From: DASCNA01 sp036011305
Lineage (GTDB): Bacteria; Verrucomicrobiota; Lentisphaeria; Victivallales; GWF2-38-69
Direction of reading: 5' to 3'
NCBI GenBank assembly: GCA_036011305.1
Contig: DASCNA010000001.1
Location: 1-30,694 of the forward strand
Length of the DNA: 30,694 bases
A program made the position numbers and the translations under genes. Numbering within the stretch: the first letter of the stretch is position 1; each line of letters starts with the position of its first letter. Below the pieces are notes generated by a model. That model worked only from the letters and a program-made list of their open reading frames with translations, ran no database searches and was not told the DNA's origin. Shown piece by piece: positions 1 through 7,796 of the stretch.

Positions 1-47
1 ATTAATTTAATATTATAAAATATAAGGAAAGGGTATTTTAGAGGCTT

Positions 48-1529
48 ATGAACAGAAGCAGCTCAGAGTATGAAAGAGTAGATAGATCCGATCCAATGGG
101 AATATTGTACTTTTTTATTCGTATATTATCATATATCCCAGGATGGTTAACAAGAGAGATATTATTAATCCCTCCATGTAGAGTTATTTTCTTTAAACTT
201 TTTAGAAAGCTGATGGATAAACAGCTTAAAACAAGAAAAGAATTTCCTCTGAGGATTCAGCAGGATAAACATGCTCTAATGTACGCTATTTTCAATATGA
301 CAATGAAAACAATTTTTAATGCGCCTACAATGCATGTTAAAAGAAAAAGACTTAATATGTTCATTGACATATTTCTTAACAGGCTTCCCAAAATTGAACA
401 GTACAGAAAAGAGCATGGTGAGTATCCTCCTGGCTTTTTAACAATAGGGATAGGAAAATTCTGTAATCTTAAATGCACAGGATGCTATGCCAACAGTGAT
501 GATGCAGCTTGTGAAAAGCTTTCATGGGATACAATGGATAAAATTTTAACCCAAAAGAAAAATCTTTGGGGGTCTTATTTTACTGTTATCACAGGAGGCG
601 AACCTCTTGTTTGGAGAAGTCAGGGTAAAGATTTATTTGATTTAGCTGAAAAGCATTCAGATCAGTTATTTATGTTCTATACGAATGGTACTCTGATTAA
701 TGAAAAAACTATAAAAAGAATGAACGAACTAGGTAACGTAAGCCCAGCAATTTCTATTGAAGGTTATGAAAAAGAAACAGATGGCCGAAGAGGAAAAGGT
801 ACATATGCCAAAATAATGAATGCCATGAAACTTCTTAGAGATAATGGAGTCGGTTTTGGTATTTCAGTAACTGCCACGAGAGAAAATGCAGAAATGCTTT
901 GCAACGATGAAATCTATGATTACTATTTTAATACAATGGGTGCAGCCTATGGATGGGTTTTTCAATATATGCCGATTGGTAGATCACATACTTTAGATCT
1001 TTTAGTTACTACTGAACAACGTATTAAACTTCTACGTAATATACAGAGATTAATTAAAGAAAAAGAATATTTTATTACTGATTTCTGGAATGGGGGTACC
1101 TGTGTAGAAGGCTGTATTTCAGCCGGGCGTTATGGTGGTTTCCTATATATAGACTGGAATGGAAATATAACTCCATGTGCTTTTAATCCATATTCACCGG
1201 TTAATATTCATGATGTTTTTAAAGAAGGTAAAGACCTTAATGATGTTTTACAGGCACCATATTTTAAAGCTATTCGTGACTGGCAGGATAAATATGGAGT
1301 TAGACGCGAAAAAGATGAAATTGGAAACTGGATTACTCCATGCATATGCAAAGATCATTATAAAGATTTGAGACCTTTGATTGATAAGTACAAACCGAAA
1401 CCAATTGATGAGCCTGCCAGAGAAGCTCTTGAGGATGAAACTTATAAATCAGGCATGATAAAACATGGTGAAGATTTAGAGAAGGCCATAGGACCAATCT
1501 GGGAAGATGAGTATATTAACAAAAAATAG
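48..1529 (+). CDS. Radical SAM protein with SPASM-like C-terminal cysteines
   Basis: 493 residues. The radical SAM signature CX3CX2C is at C139, C143 and C146 (FCNLKCTGCYA), followed by a TGGEP glycine motif near residue 185, so the enzyme should bind a 4Fe-4S cluster and cleave S-adenosylmethionine. A second cysteine set (C352, C356, C377, C432, C434) around a GNITPCAF segment resembles SPASM or twitch auxiliary-cluster domains used in peptide or protein modification. Residues 17-60 are hydrophobic and basic (MGILYFFIRILSYIPGW), so membrane association is possible. A purine-rich stretch AAGGAAAGGG at 25-34 and GAGG at 41-44 precede the ATG at 48; M17 at 96 is an alternative start. A clear terminator follows. 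No precursor peptide gene is seen nearby, although only 47 bases upstream are visible. Substrate unknown. Confidence 0.85.
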   Translation: MNRSSSEYERVDRSDPMGILYFFIRILSYIPGWLTREILLIPPCRVIFFKLFRKLMDKQLKTRKEFPLRIQQDKHALMYAIFNMTMKTIFNAPTMHVKRKRLNMFIDIFLNRLPKIEQYRKEHGEYPPGFLTIGIGKFCNLKCTGCYANSDDAACEKLSWDTMDKILTQKKNLWGSYFTVITGGEPLVWRSQGKDLFDLAEKHSDQLFMFYTNGTLINEKTIKRMNELGNVSPAISIEGYEKETDGRRGKGTYAKIMNAMKLLRDNGVGFGISVTATRENAEMLCNDEIYDYYFNTMGAAYGWVFQYMPIGRSHTLDLLVTTEQRIKLLRNIQRLIKEKEYFITDFWNGGTCVEGCISAGRYGGFLYIDWNGNITPCAFNPYSPVNIHDVFKEGKDLNDVLQAPYFKAIRDWQDKYGVRREKDEIGNWITPCICKDHYKDLRPLIDKYKPKPIDEPAREALEDETYKSGMIKHGEDLEKAIGPIWEDEYINKK

Positions 1530-1544
1530 TTTTACTGATTAATG

Positions 1545-1575
1545 AAGAGCTGCCGAAAAACAGCTCTTTTTTTTA
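1545..1575 (+). terminator. Intrinsic terminator of the radical SAM gene
   Basis: Perfect 8-bp stem AAGAGCTG / CAGCTCTT with an 8-base loop, running into a T tract, 16 bases after the TAG stop. Confidence 0.85.
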
Positions 1576-1599
1576 TTCATCTGTTTACAATAACAAAAA

Positions 1600-1923
1600 T
1601 TATTTGTTATCAGTGAAGAGCATTAATTCAACAGCAATTCCGAAATGTTCAATGAAAGCATGTGCAAATCCTTCTCCTGTGTCATAAGGTTGGACAAGTA
1701 TTTTTTTCCCTTTAAGCTCTTCTTCAAAACTGTCAATTTCAAAAGCAATATGGACTTTATTTTTTACTAAGTCTGGCAGATGAGATTCTTTTAGAAATTT
1801 TACCCACTCAACACCATATTCTGAGTCCTTGAAAGGTGTTGCATAACCTTTTATTTTTTTATAATATACATTTTTATACTCTATATTTTCAGTTGGAATT
1901 CCAATGTGGTGAAACTTTCTCAT
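1600..1923 (-). CDS. VOC (glyoxalase/bleomycin-resistance fold) family protein
   Basis: 107 residues. The start is the ATG at 1923 because GGAGG lies a few bases upstream; an in-frame ATG nine codons earlier has no such site. The N-terminus MRKFHHIGIP and the pattern of H6, H58 (KVHIAFEID) and E99 (GIAVELM) fit the metal-binding His/Glu positions of the vicinal oxygen chelate superfamily. One betaalphabetabetabeta unit pair would account for the length. Reaction unknown; VOC members include glyoxalase, methylmalonyl-CoA epimerase and dioxygenases. It lies downstream of a beta-hydroxyacid dehydrogenase on the same strand and is probably co-transcribed with it. Only 27 bases separate it from the extended (post-TGA) end of that gene. 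Confidence 0.75.
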   Translation of the reverse strand: MRKFHHIGIPTENIEYKNVYYKKIKGYATPFKDSEYGVEWVKFLKESHLPDLVKNKVHIAFEIDSFEEELKGKKILVQPYDTGEGFAHAFIEHFGIAVELMLFTDNK

Positions 1924-1950
1924 TTTGCCCTCCATTAATTTTATTACCAT

Positions 1951-2016
1951 TTATTTTCTTTTATAGTTAATTAAGGTATCCCATATTGATGGAACAGCTC
2001 TGCCTACTGGGTCTAC
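1951..2016 (-). other. In-frame coding-like tail of the dehydrogenase beyond its TGA
   Basis: Reading on from the TGA at 2017-2019 in the same frame gives VDPVGRAVPSIWDTLI, then five more residues and TAA at 1951-1953. The Gly, Pro and Trp content and the higher GC of this stretch look like protein, not AT-rich spacer. The tail brings the protein to about 290 residues. A single base change in the TGA (to TGG, CGA, AGA or GGA) would restore it. The function of the tail is inferred. Confidence 0.6.
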
Positions 2017-2826
2017 TCACCTTTTTTCCGCATCTTTGCAAAATTCATACATAGATTCGAGCATCGGCATGCGGAAACCTTTTGATTTAATTTCTTCAAT
2101 ATAATATGGCCACTCTGAAATAATTCCTGATAATTCCTTTGTATTATTATTTTGAATTTTACTGCATAGTTTGGAATATGGATCATCAGAATTAGAATTA
2201 ACATCAAGTGCTTTCATTAATATATCTAACTCAAGGCCTGACCTTAAACCAAAAGTCATGACTTCCATTCTTGCAACATCTGTAAAGCGGGTTGTTAGCT
2301 GTTGTACAACTTTAGCAGCCTGTCCCATTCCTATCGAACCGCAGTGGACTATTTTTTCAGGATTTCCTACAGCTTCAAAAATTGACAAGTTTTCTTTTAC
2401 ATCTTCAGGAGCTCCTCCAATAAATATTCTTAAAGTTCCTGCATCTGCTCCTGTAGAGAAGCCACTGACAGGAGCATCGAGATAGGAGCAATCTTTTTGT
2501 ATAAATGCCTGACCAATTTCTCTGGTTTTAGGGCAAGGAACAGTACTGTTATCTATAAAAACTTGCCCTTTATTTGCTTTTGGAAGAAGAATTTTTTCTG
2601 CAACATATATATAAGTTTTACCTTCCAGGCATGTCATTATAATATCGCAATCATTGATAATATTATCAATATTATCTGCTTTTTTTCCACCTATGGCAAT
2701 AAATTTATCCATAGCCGATGGATTTAAATCAAATCCGGTAACATCAAAGCCTTTTTTTATTAAGTTTTTGGCAATTCCTCCACCCATTCTTCCTAAACCA
2801 ATAGTACCAATTTTTTTATTCTTCAT
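2017..2826 (-). CDS. NAD(P)-dependent beta-hydroxyacid dehydrogenase, 3-hydroxyisobutyrate dehydrogenase family, ended early by TGA
   Basis: 269 residues up to a TGA. The N-terminal Rossmann fold has GLGRMGGG at 10-17 with D33 after beta-2, where an Asp usually favours NAD. The family substrate motif DAPVSGF is at 117-123 and the catalytic lysine is K172 in GMGQAAKVVQQL; the usual Asn three residues later is Gln. Family members reduce or oxidise small beta-hydroxyacids such as 3-hydroxyisobutyrate, tartronate semialdehyde or succinic semialdehyde. The exact substrate cannot be read here. GGAGGTGA sits just before the ATG. The frame continues for 22 sense-like codons after the TGA (see 1951-2016), which would give 291 residues, the family's usual size. 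The stop is therefore probably a late nonsense mutation or an assembly error. Divergent from an HTH-PAS gene that could regulate it. Confidence 0.85.
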   Translation of the reverse strand: MKNKKIGTIGLGRMGGGIAKNLIKKGFDVTGFDLNPSAMDKFIAIGGKKADNIDNIINDCDIIMTCLEGKTYIYVAEKILLPKANKGQVFIDNSTVPCPKTREIGQAFIQKDCSYLDAPVSGFSTGADAGTLRIFIGGAPEDVKENLSIFEAVGNPEKIVHCGSIGMGQAAKVVQQLTTRFTDVARMEVMTFGLRSGLELDILMKALDVNSNSDDPYSKLCSKIQNNNTKELSGIISEWPYYIEEIKSKGFRMPMLESMYEFCKDAEKR

Positions 2827-2911
2827 AACTCACCTCCATTGTATTTTTAACAGCTTCAAAATGAAAAATCAATTTGTTTGTTATTTACTTTAATAAAGAT
2901 GACGGTATTTA

Positions 2912-2939
2912 TTGGAAAAACTATTTATTCACCTATAAT
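2912..2939 (+). promoter_or_regulatory. Candidate sigma70-type promoter of the HTH-PAS gene
   Basis: TTGGAA at 2912-2917 (4 of 6 to the -35 consensus), a 16-base spacer, and a perfect TATAAT at 2934-2939. Transcription would start near 2946, about 45 bases before the ATG at 2992. Confidence 0.4.
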
Positions 2940-2960
2940 AAATGGTAAGTCAATATTAAT

Positions 2961-2976
2961 GTATATATTAATATAC
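2961..2976. promoter_or_regulatory. Candidate operator, inverted repeat GTATAT-N4-ATATAC
   Basis: A perfect 6-bp dyad lies between the predicted promoter and the start codon of the HTH-PAS gene, a typical place for autoregulation by a dimeric XRE-type protein. It is AT-rich and short, so it could be chance. Confidence 0.3.
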
Positions 2977-2991
2977 GTAAAAGTAGATTAA

Positions 2992-4434
2992 ATGGATATA
3001 GATTGGGTAAAAATCGAACTTTTGAGAAAACAGAAAGGATTATCCGTAATTGGTTTTTGTAACTTAATTGGGGTAACAAGGGCGGCTTTATGGAAGTGGC
3101 AAAAAGGTTTACTAAATCCCACTGAAACAAATATCAGAAAATTAGCTCAAGTACTGCTTATACCGGTAAGTGAAATTTCAGAATTGCATGATACAGTTCC
3201 GGTTTCCAGGCAGAGCATAATGGATACTGTTCAATCATGGCTATCATTAAAGCTTGAAGATGATAAATATCATAATGATATTGAAAAAGTTCTGATGACA
3301 ATAAAAAATCTTGATTTTAAACTGAATAGAGCTGTTGTTCTCATTACATCTCTGCTAGATTCCATGAAGTCTATTATTTATATTAAAGATATAAATTCAA
3401 AATATCTTGTCACTAATAAAGAGTTTTTAAAAAATATTTCATTGCCAATTTCATATAATGCAGAAGGGAAAAAAGATAAAGATTTTTTCTCAATAAAAGA
3501 AGCAAACTTCAATCAACTTCAGGATGAAGAAGTATTAAGCTCAGGTAATGCTGTTCTTAATATTGAGGATTATATCCCTGGTTCGAGGAAAAAAAAATGG
3601 GGATTATATTCAAAAATACCTGTTTTAAACAGAGAACATAAAATCATTGGAATAATTGGAACTTTTTTAGATATCAGCGATAGAAAAGAAGCTGAAAAAT
3701 GGCGAGAATTACTTGAGGCATCGATGAATTCAACTGCACATATTTTCTCCATCTACGACTATAAATTAAAAAAATTTATTTTCTTTAGCAAAGAAATTTT
3801 TGAAAATATTTCAGGTTACTCTATTGATAGAGTATTTGCCAAAAATGGAAGAAATGAATTTTATGTAAATACTTTGACTCATCCTGATGATAGACATATT
3901 CATTCTCACGTAGAAAATATTGTTACCTGGCCTTACACAAGGAAAAAAGTTTTTAGAATTATAAGATCAGATGGAGATATAAGATGGCTTGAAACTTTTG
4001 ATTCATATATAAATTATTCAGGGAAAATATATGTAGTGGCTGTATCCCATGATGTAACGGATGAGAAAAAAATTAAGTTAAAATTAGAGTTATTAATAAA
4101 AAGTTTAGAGTCATTGGGGTTATATATTCGAATATTAGATGATAACAATAAAGAGCTTGTTAGCTCTAGTAATAAAATTTTAGAAAACATTACTGATTTA
4201 AAACATGTTAAATCTTATAAAAAAAATAAAAATGTAACATTATTGGATTTATGTCATCCTGATGATTTAGCTAAGTATCAGTATATAGAAAAAGGATTCA
4301 AAACTACTTCGTTCAAATGGAGACTAATTTGTAGAAATGACAGAGTAAAATGGTTAAATACCAAAGTTAGTAAAATTACATACAGTGATAAAGATTACAT
4401 ACTGGAATGTACAGAATTATCGAATAACATATAG
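2992..4434 (+). CDS. XRE-type HTH regulator with three PAS-like sensor modules
   Basis: 480 residues. Residues 5-65 form a Cro/C1-type helix-turn-helix (FCNLIGVTRAALWKWQKG, then a LAQVLLIPVSEI helix). Three PAS-like units follow. The first is near 115-232 and ends in the PAC-like DISDRKEAEKW. The second is near 238-355, with HPDDRHIH and a closing AVSHDVTDEKK. The third is near 360-478, with CHPDDLAKYQY and WLNTKVSKITY. No kinase, GGDEF, phosphatase or sigma54-interaction domain follows, so PAS ligand binding would have to act directly on the HTH: a one-component regulator. The ATG has only a weak upstream purine stretch. It is divergent from the beta-hydroxyacid dehydrogenase, a plausible target, and ends at a bidirectional terminator. 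The ligand is unknown. Confidence 0.8.
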   Translation: MDIDWVKIELLRKQKGLSVIGFCNLIGVTRAALWKWQKGLLNPTETNIRKLAQVLLIPVSEISELHDTVPVSRQSIMDTVQSWLSLKLEDDKYHNDIEKVLMTIKNLDFKLNRAVVLITSLLDSMKSIIYIKDINSKYLVTNKEFLKNISLPISYNAEGKKDKDFFSIKEANFNQLQDEEVLSSGNAVLNIEDYIPGSRKKKWGLYSKIPVLNREHKIIGIIGTFLDISDRKEAEKWRELLEASMNSTAHIFSIYDYKLKKFIFFSKEIFENISGYSIDRVFAKNGRNEFYVNTLTHPDDRHIHSHVENIVTWPYTRKKVFRIIRSDGDIRWLETFDSYINYSGKIYVVAVSHDVTDEKKIKLKLELLIKSLESLGLYIRILDDNNKELVSSSNKILENITDLKHVKSYKKNKNVTLLDLCHPDDLAKYQYIEKGFKTTSFKWRLICRNDRVKWLNTKVSKITYSDKDYILECTELSNNI

Positions 4435-4460
4435 CATCAATAAGTGGATTTGTTGCAAAA

Positions 4461-4498
4461 AAAAAGTGTAAAATTAATTAATTAATTTTACACTTTTT
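4461..4498. terminator. Bidirectional terminator, perfect 38-base palindrome
   Basis: The 19-base arms are exact reverse complements with no spacer. The arms begin and end in A/T runs, which supply a U tract in both directions between the convergent HTH-PAS gene and gpmI. Confidence 0.8.
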
Positions 4499-4512
4499 AA
4501 ATTTGTTATTTC

Positions 4513-6168
4513 TTAGTTAAATTTTATGATACTTTTATCATAATTTTCCGGAGCTTTATAACCTAATAGCTCAACACATGTAGCTGTTAGTGAACTTATA
4601 CCTAAATCGTCTACCAGTTCTTTACTATATTCTCCTTGATATTCAGGATCGTAGATTATTCCAGGGACAGGATTTAGTGAATGGCTTGTTTTTGCTTCCG
4701 CTTTTCCAGTATCCGTGTCAACTGTTATTTTACCGGTTTTTTTATTATGCTGATACATATCATCACAATTTCCATGATCAGCTGTAATAATCATTATGCC
4801 TCCAGCTTTTTTAATGGCTTCAGCTAATCTTTTTATACACATATCTACAGATTCAATAGCAATAATAGTTGATTGATAAATGCCTGTATGCCCAACCATA
4901 TCCCCATTTGGATAATTAAGTCTTATAAAGTCATATTTATCGCTTTCAATTGCTTCAATAACTTTATCAGTTATTTCTGCGCATTTCATCCAAGGTCTCT
5001 GTTCAAATGGAATTATGTCTGAAGTTATTTCAACATATGTTTCAAGCTCCTTGCTGAATTTACCGGTTTTATTACCATTGAAAAAATAAGTAACATGACC
5101 ATATTTCTGAGTTTCACTTATTGCCATAGATTTTAATCCTGTGGCAGAAACGTATTCTCCTATGGTTTTGTCTATAGTCGTGGGATTGACCAGGTATTTT
5201 TTAGGAACTTTCAGGTCACCGTCATATTCCATCATGCCTGCATAAAGGACATCAGGACGAGGTGAACGGTCAAATTTATCAAAATCGTATTCTTCAAACG
5301 CTGCAGTTATTTCAAGGGCTCTGTCACCTCTGAAGTTAAAAAATATGACTGAGTCATTGTCTTTCATTTTGCCGATTGGATTTCCGTTATCATCTGCAAT
5401 AACAAAAGGAGGTAAGTCCTGGTCAATTGCTCCCGTTTCTTTTCTTAATGTTGTAATTGCTTCAGCTGCAGAACTAAATTTTCTGGCATCACCGTGAACA
5501 TGAGTTGCCCAGCCTCTTTTAACCATTGACCAGTCAGCTCCATAACGATCCATTGTTATCTGCATCCTTCCACCGCCTGAAGCTATCTTGATGTCACAGT
5601 CACGTTTAATTTCATCAATATATTTTTCAAAAGGTTCAACGTATTTTAGAGCTGAAGTTTCAGGTACATCTCTGCCATCCAGTAGAATATGAACTCTTAT
5701 TGTTTTTATTCCTTCAGATACTGCTTTTTCCATCATAGCTTTTAGGTGATTAATATTGCTATGCACATTGCCGTCTGAAAACAAACCTAAAAAATGAAGA
5801 GTAGACTCTTTTGAGTTGCAGTTACGTGTTACCTCTTTCCAGACATTACCGTTAAACATTCTACCTGTTTTAATTGCTTCATTAACGAGTTTTGCACCTT
5901 GTGCAAAAACTCTGCCGCAGCCGATTGCATTATGACCAACTTCGCTGTTTCCCATATCATCATCACTTGGCAATCCAACTGCAGTACCATGAGCTTTTAG
6001 TTTTGTATTTGGACAATTTTTTAACATATTATCCAAATTTGGAGTATATCCATTTAAAAAAGCATCGCCGTCTTTATATTTTCCAAATCCTACACCATCC
6101 ATAATGCATAGCAGCAGGGGACCTCTTCTTTTTTTTAAATTAGAACTTTTTTCCAACGCTTTGAGCAT
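4513..6168 (-). CDS. gpmI: Phosphoglycerate mutase, 2,3-bisphosphoglycerate-independent
   Basis: 551 residues; interconverts 3- and 2-phosphoglycerate in glycolysis and gluconeogenesis using two metal ions (usually Mn) and a phosphoserine intermediate. Family landmarks in order: metal-site D24 in CIMDGVG, catalytic S75 in MGNSEVGH, DGRDVP near 164, DRYGADW near 208, NFRGDRALEI near 287, YPNGDMVGHTG near 424 and TADHGNCDDM near 464, all intact. It is somewhat longer than the roughly 510-residue bacterial norm, with a basic 14-residue N-terminal extension. AGGAG lies upstream of the ATG at 6168. The leader between 6169 and 6245 holds two AT-rich palindromes. It stands alone and convergent with the HTH-PAS gene. 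Confidence 0.95.
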   Translation of the reverse strand: MLKALEKSSNLKKRRGPLLLCIMDGVGFGKYKDGDAFLNGYTPNLDNMLKNCPNTKLKAHGTAVGLPSDDDMGNSEVGHNAIGCGRVFAQGAKLVNEAIKTGRMFNGNVWKEVTRNCNSKESTLHFLGLFSDGNVHSNINHLKAMMEKAVSEGIKTIRVHILLDGRDVPETSALKYVEPFEKYIDEIKRDCDIKIASGGGRMQITMDRYGADWSMVKRGWATHVHGDARKFSSAAEAITTLRKETGAIDQDLPPFVIADDNGNPIGKMKDNDSVIFFNFRGDRALEITAAFEEYDFDKFDRSPRPDVLYAGMMEYDGDLKVPKKYLVNPTTIDKTIGEYVSATGLKSMAISETQKYGHVTYFFNGNKTGKFSKELETYVEITSDIIPFEQRPWMKCAEITDKVIEAIESDKYDFIRLNYPNGDMVGHTGIYQSTIIAIESVDMCIKRLAEAIKKAGGIMIITADHGNCDDMYQHNKKTGKITVDTDTGKAEAKTSHSLNPVPGIIYDPEYQGEYSKELVDDLGISSLTATCVELLGYKAPENYDKSIIKFN

Positions 6169-6196
6169 AATTTTACTCCTCAGATAATATTTTTAT

Positions 6197-6212
6197 ACAA
6201 ATTTAAATTTGT
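6197..6212. repeat. 16-base perfect palindrome upstream of gpmI
   Basis: ACAAATTTAAATTTGT is its own reverse complement and lies 28 bases upstream of the gpmI start codon. It may be an operator for gpmI or only low-complexity AT sequence. Confidence 0.35.
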
Positions 6213-6219
6213 AGTTAAA

Positions 6220-6245
6220 CCATATTTACTATTATTTAAATATGG
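6220..6245. repeat. Inverted repeat CCATATTTA-N8-TAAATATGG
   Basis: A perfect 9-bp dyad with an 8-base centre between the divergent gpmI and the exported-protein gene. Position and symmetry suit a regulator site. Confidence 0.35.
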
Positions 6246-6393
6246 ATATAATCATGGTTAAAGTTTTTATTAATATAACGGCAATTTTATAAAATTAACT
6301 ATAATTCGTTAATAATTTAGATGATAAAATTATTCTGTAGGATTTATTCAGTGCAAATTTTATAAAACTAAACAAAATGTTCAGGAGGATATA

Positions 6394-7113
6394 GTGTTAA
6401 GAGGTATAAAAATATTGACAGCCATACTTGCAGTAGCATTTTGCAGTATTATTTCTTTTAATTCTTTTGCCGATGATAAAGATATAAATAATAAAAAATC
6501 TCAACAGCAGATTCTTAACAGTACTCTTAAAGAAACTAGTCTTGAAATGAAGATTAGAAAAAAAATAGAGAAAGAGATGAAAGAGAAAAAAGTTGAAACA
6601 GAACAGAAAAATATTGTTGAAAAGAGGAAAAATGATGATTTCTGGCACACTGTCCTGTTTTATATTCCAAATAGATTGATAGATTTAACTGACATTATAA
6701 GTTTAGAGGGAGGTCTTGGACCGGAAGCCAGTTTGGAGTTAACTTTAACAAAATGGTTTCAATTCGGGGGTAGTTACGGAGACAGGTATTTTATAGAAAG
6801 TGGATATAATCGTCAGTATGGGGGAGGGTATTCCAGCGGATATAATGCTTCTTTTGCATGTTTAAATAATGAACAGCAGATGGTTGATTACACATTTGGC
6901 ACAGTAAAACCTTATGTAAATCTTGATGACTCCAATAGAATAACACCATGTCCTTGTAAAAAACCTTATGTAAACGGTATTGTTGACTTTTGGAGAATAG
7001 GTATAAAAGCGGGATGGATTGTAGATGTCGGTATAAGCGTTCATCCTGTAGCAATTGCAAACTTTTTTACAGGCTTCTTTTTTGTTAGATTAACAGATAC
7101 TCAGGATATCTGA
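6394..7113 (+). CDS. Exported hypothetical protein, possibly envelope-associated
   Basis: 239 residues from a GTG start, chosen because AGGAGG lies at 6383-6388, five bases before it. Residues 1-26 form a Sec signal peptide with likely cleavage after NSFA. Residues 30-80 are a highly charged Lys/Glu helix. From residue 86 the protein becomes glycine- and aromatic-rich (IPNRLIDLTDIISLEGGLG, then alternating segments such as WFQFGGSYGDRYF and WRIGIKAGWIVDVGISVHP). This looks like beta-structured envelope protein, perhaps a small membrane-bound barrel or sheet. Two CPC-type cysteines occur near residue 191. No named family is recognised with confidence. It is monocistronic, with a strong terminator downstream. 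Confidence 0.75.
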   Translation: MLRGIKILTAILAVAFCSIISFNSFADDKDINNKKSQQQILNSTLKETSLEMKIRKKIEKEMKEKKVETEQKNIVEKRKNDDFWHTVLFYIPNRLIDLTDIISLEGGLGPEASLELTLTKWFQFGGSYGDRYFIESGYNRQYGGGYSSGYNASFACLNNEQQMVDYTFGTVKPYVNLDDSNRITPCPCKKPYVNGIVDFWRIGIKAGWIVDVGISVHPVAIANFFTGFFFVRLTDTQDI

Positions 7114-7227
7114 TTTTTTTGAATATTCAATATTCTACAGGAAATATTCAACCGAAGAATAATAATAAACTCTGGATTATTGGATAAAATCACATAATTC
7201 CTGTATCTTATTTGTTATTAATTCTTA

Positions 7228-7254
7228 AAACAGGGTATATTACCCTGTTTTTTT
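7228..7254 (+). terminator. Intrinsic terminator
   Basis: Perfect 10-bp stem AAACAGGGTA / TACCCTGTTT with a TAT loop and a T tract, downstream of the exported-protein gene. It overlaps the ATG at 7255, which argues against that codon as the next gene's start. Confidence 0.9.
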
Positions 7255-7302
7255 ATGATATTTTTAATATGCAGAATAATACATAATTTAAGAGGTTTGT
7301 GT

Positions 7303-7770
7303 GTGAATAAAGACGAAATTAAAATTTTAGTAAGCGAACTTTTAAATGAAGGAATTTCTCTTTCAGATATACAAAAAAAACTTCAGAATGAGCATGAAGT
7401 TAAAATGACTTTTTTTGACTTGAGACTGCTGGCTTCAGAACTGGAGTCAATTGACTGGTCAAAGCAGAAGGCAGATATTAAAGCAGCTAAGGCAGCAAAA
7501 AAAGCTGAAGAAGAAAAAACCAAAGCTGCTGAAAAAAGTGAAAATGCAGATGATGCTCCAAGCTCTACCGTTGTTGAAGTAAGTAAACTCACACGTCCTG
7601 GTTCAGTAGCTAATGGATCAGTGAAATTTGCTTCAGGCGCAAAAGCTGAATGGATATTGGATCAAATGGGTAGATTAGCCTTAGATAAATCAGAAGGTGA
7701 ACCTACTGAGAGTGATATACAGGAGTTTCAGGCAGAGCTTCAAAAAGTATTATCAAATGGCGGTATGTAA
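7303..7770 (+). CDS. Conserved-looking cytosolic hypothetical protein with N-terminal helical domain
   Basis: 155 residues from the GTG at 7303, preceded by AGAGG. An in-frame ATG at 7255 lies inside the upstream terminator and is rejected. Residues 1-45 are helical and look like a small DNA-binding or docking domain (IKILVSELLNEGISLSDIQ). Residues 50-90 are an Ala/Lys/Glu-rich helical linker. The C-terminal half has a compact conserved-looking segment (GSVKFASGAKAEWILDQMGR) ending in a helix of about 20 residues. From memory, similar C-terminal modules occur in PVC-group genomes, but I cannot verify this here. No catalytic motif or membrane segment is present. Function unknown. Confidence 0.75.
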   Translation: MNKDEIKILVSELLNEGISLSDIQKKLQNEHEVKMTFFDLRLLASELESIDWSKQKADIKAAKAAKKAEEEKTKAAEKSENADDAPSSTVVEVSKLTRPGSVANGSVKFASGAKAEWILDQMGRLALDKSEGEPTESDIQEFQAELQKVLSNGGM

Positions 7771-7796
7771 ATTACTCTTATATAATATAAAATATG

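Noticed and set aside
2017..2019. Selenocysteine or reassigned TGA codon
   Set aside because: No convincing SECIS-like hairpin directly downstream, no redox context at this position, and TGA ends other genes in the window.
2013..2207. Possible frameshifted C-terminus of the dehydrogenase in another minus frame
   Set aside because: The product has no family resemblance, while the original frame after the TGA does look like protein.
2171..2485. Plus-strand open frame of 104 codons
   Set aside because: It is antisense to the dehydrogenase, which has clear family motifs; no ribosome binding site or recognisable protein pattern.
7255..7302. ATG at 7255 as start of the 155-residue protein
   Set aside because: It lies against the T tract of a strong terminator; the GTG at 7303 has a ribosome binding site.
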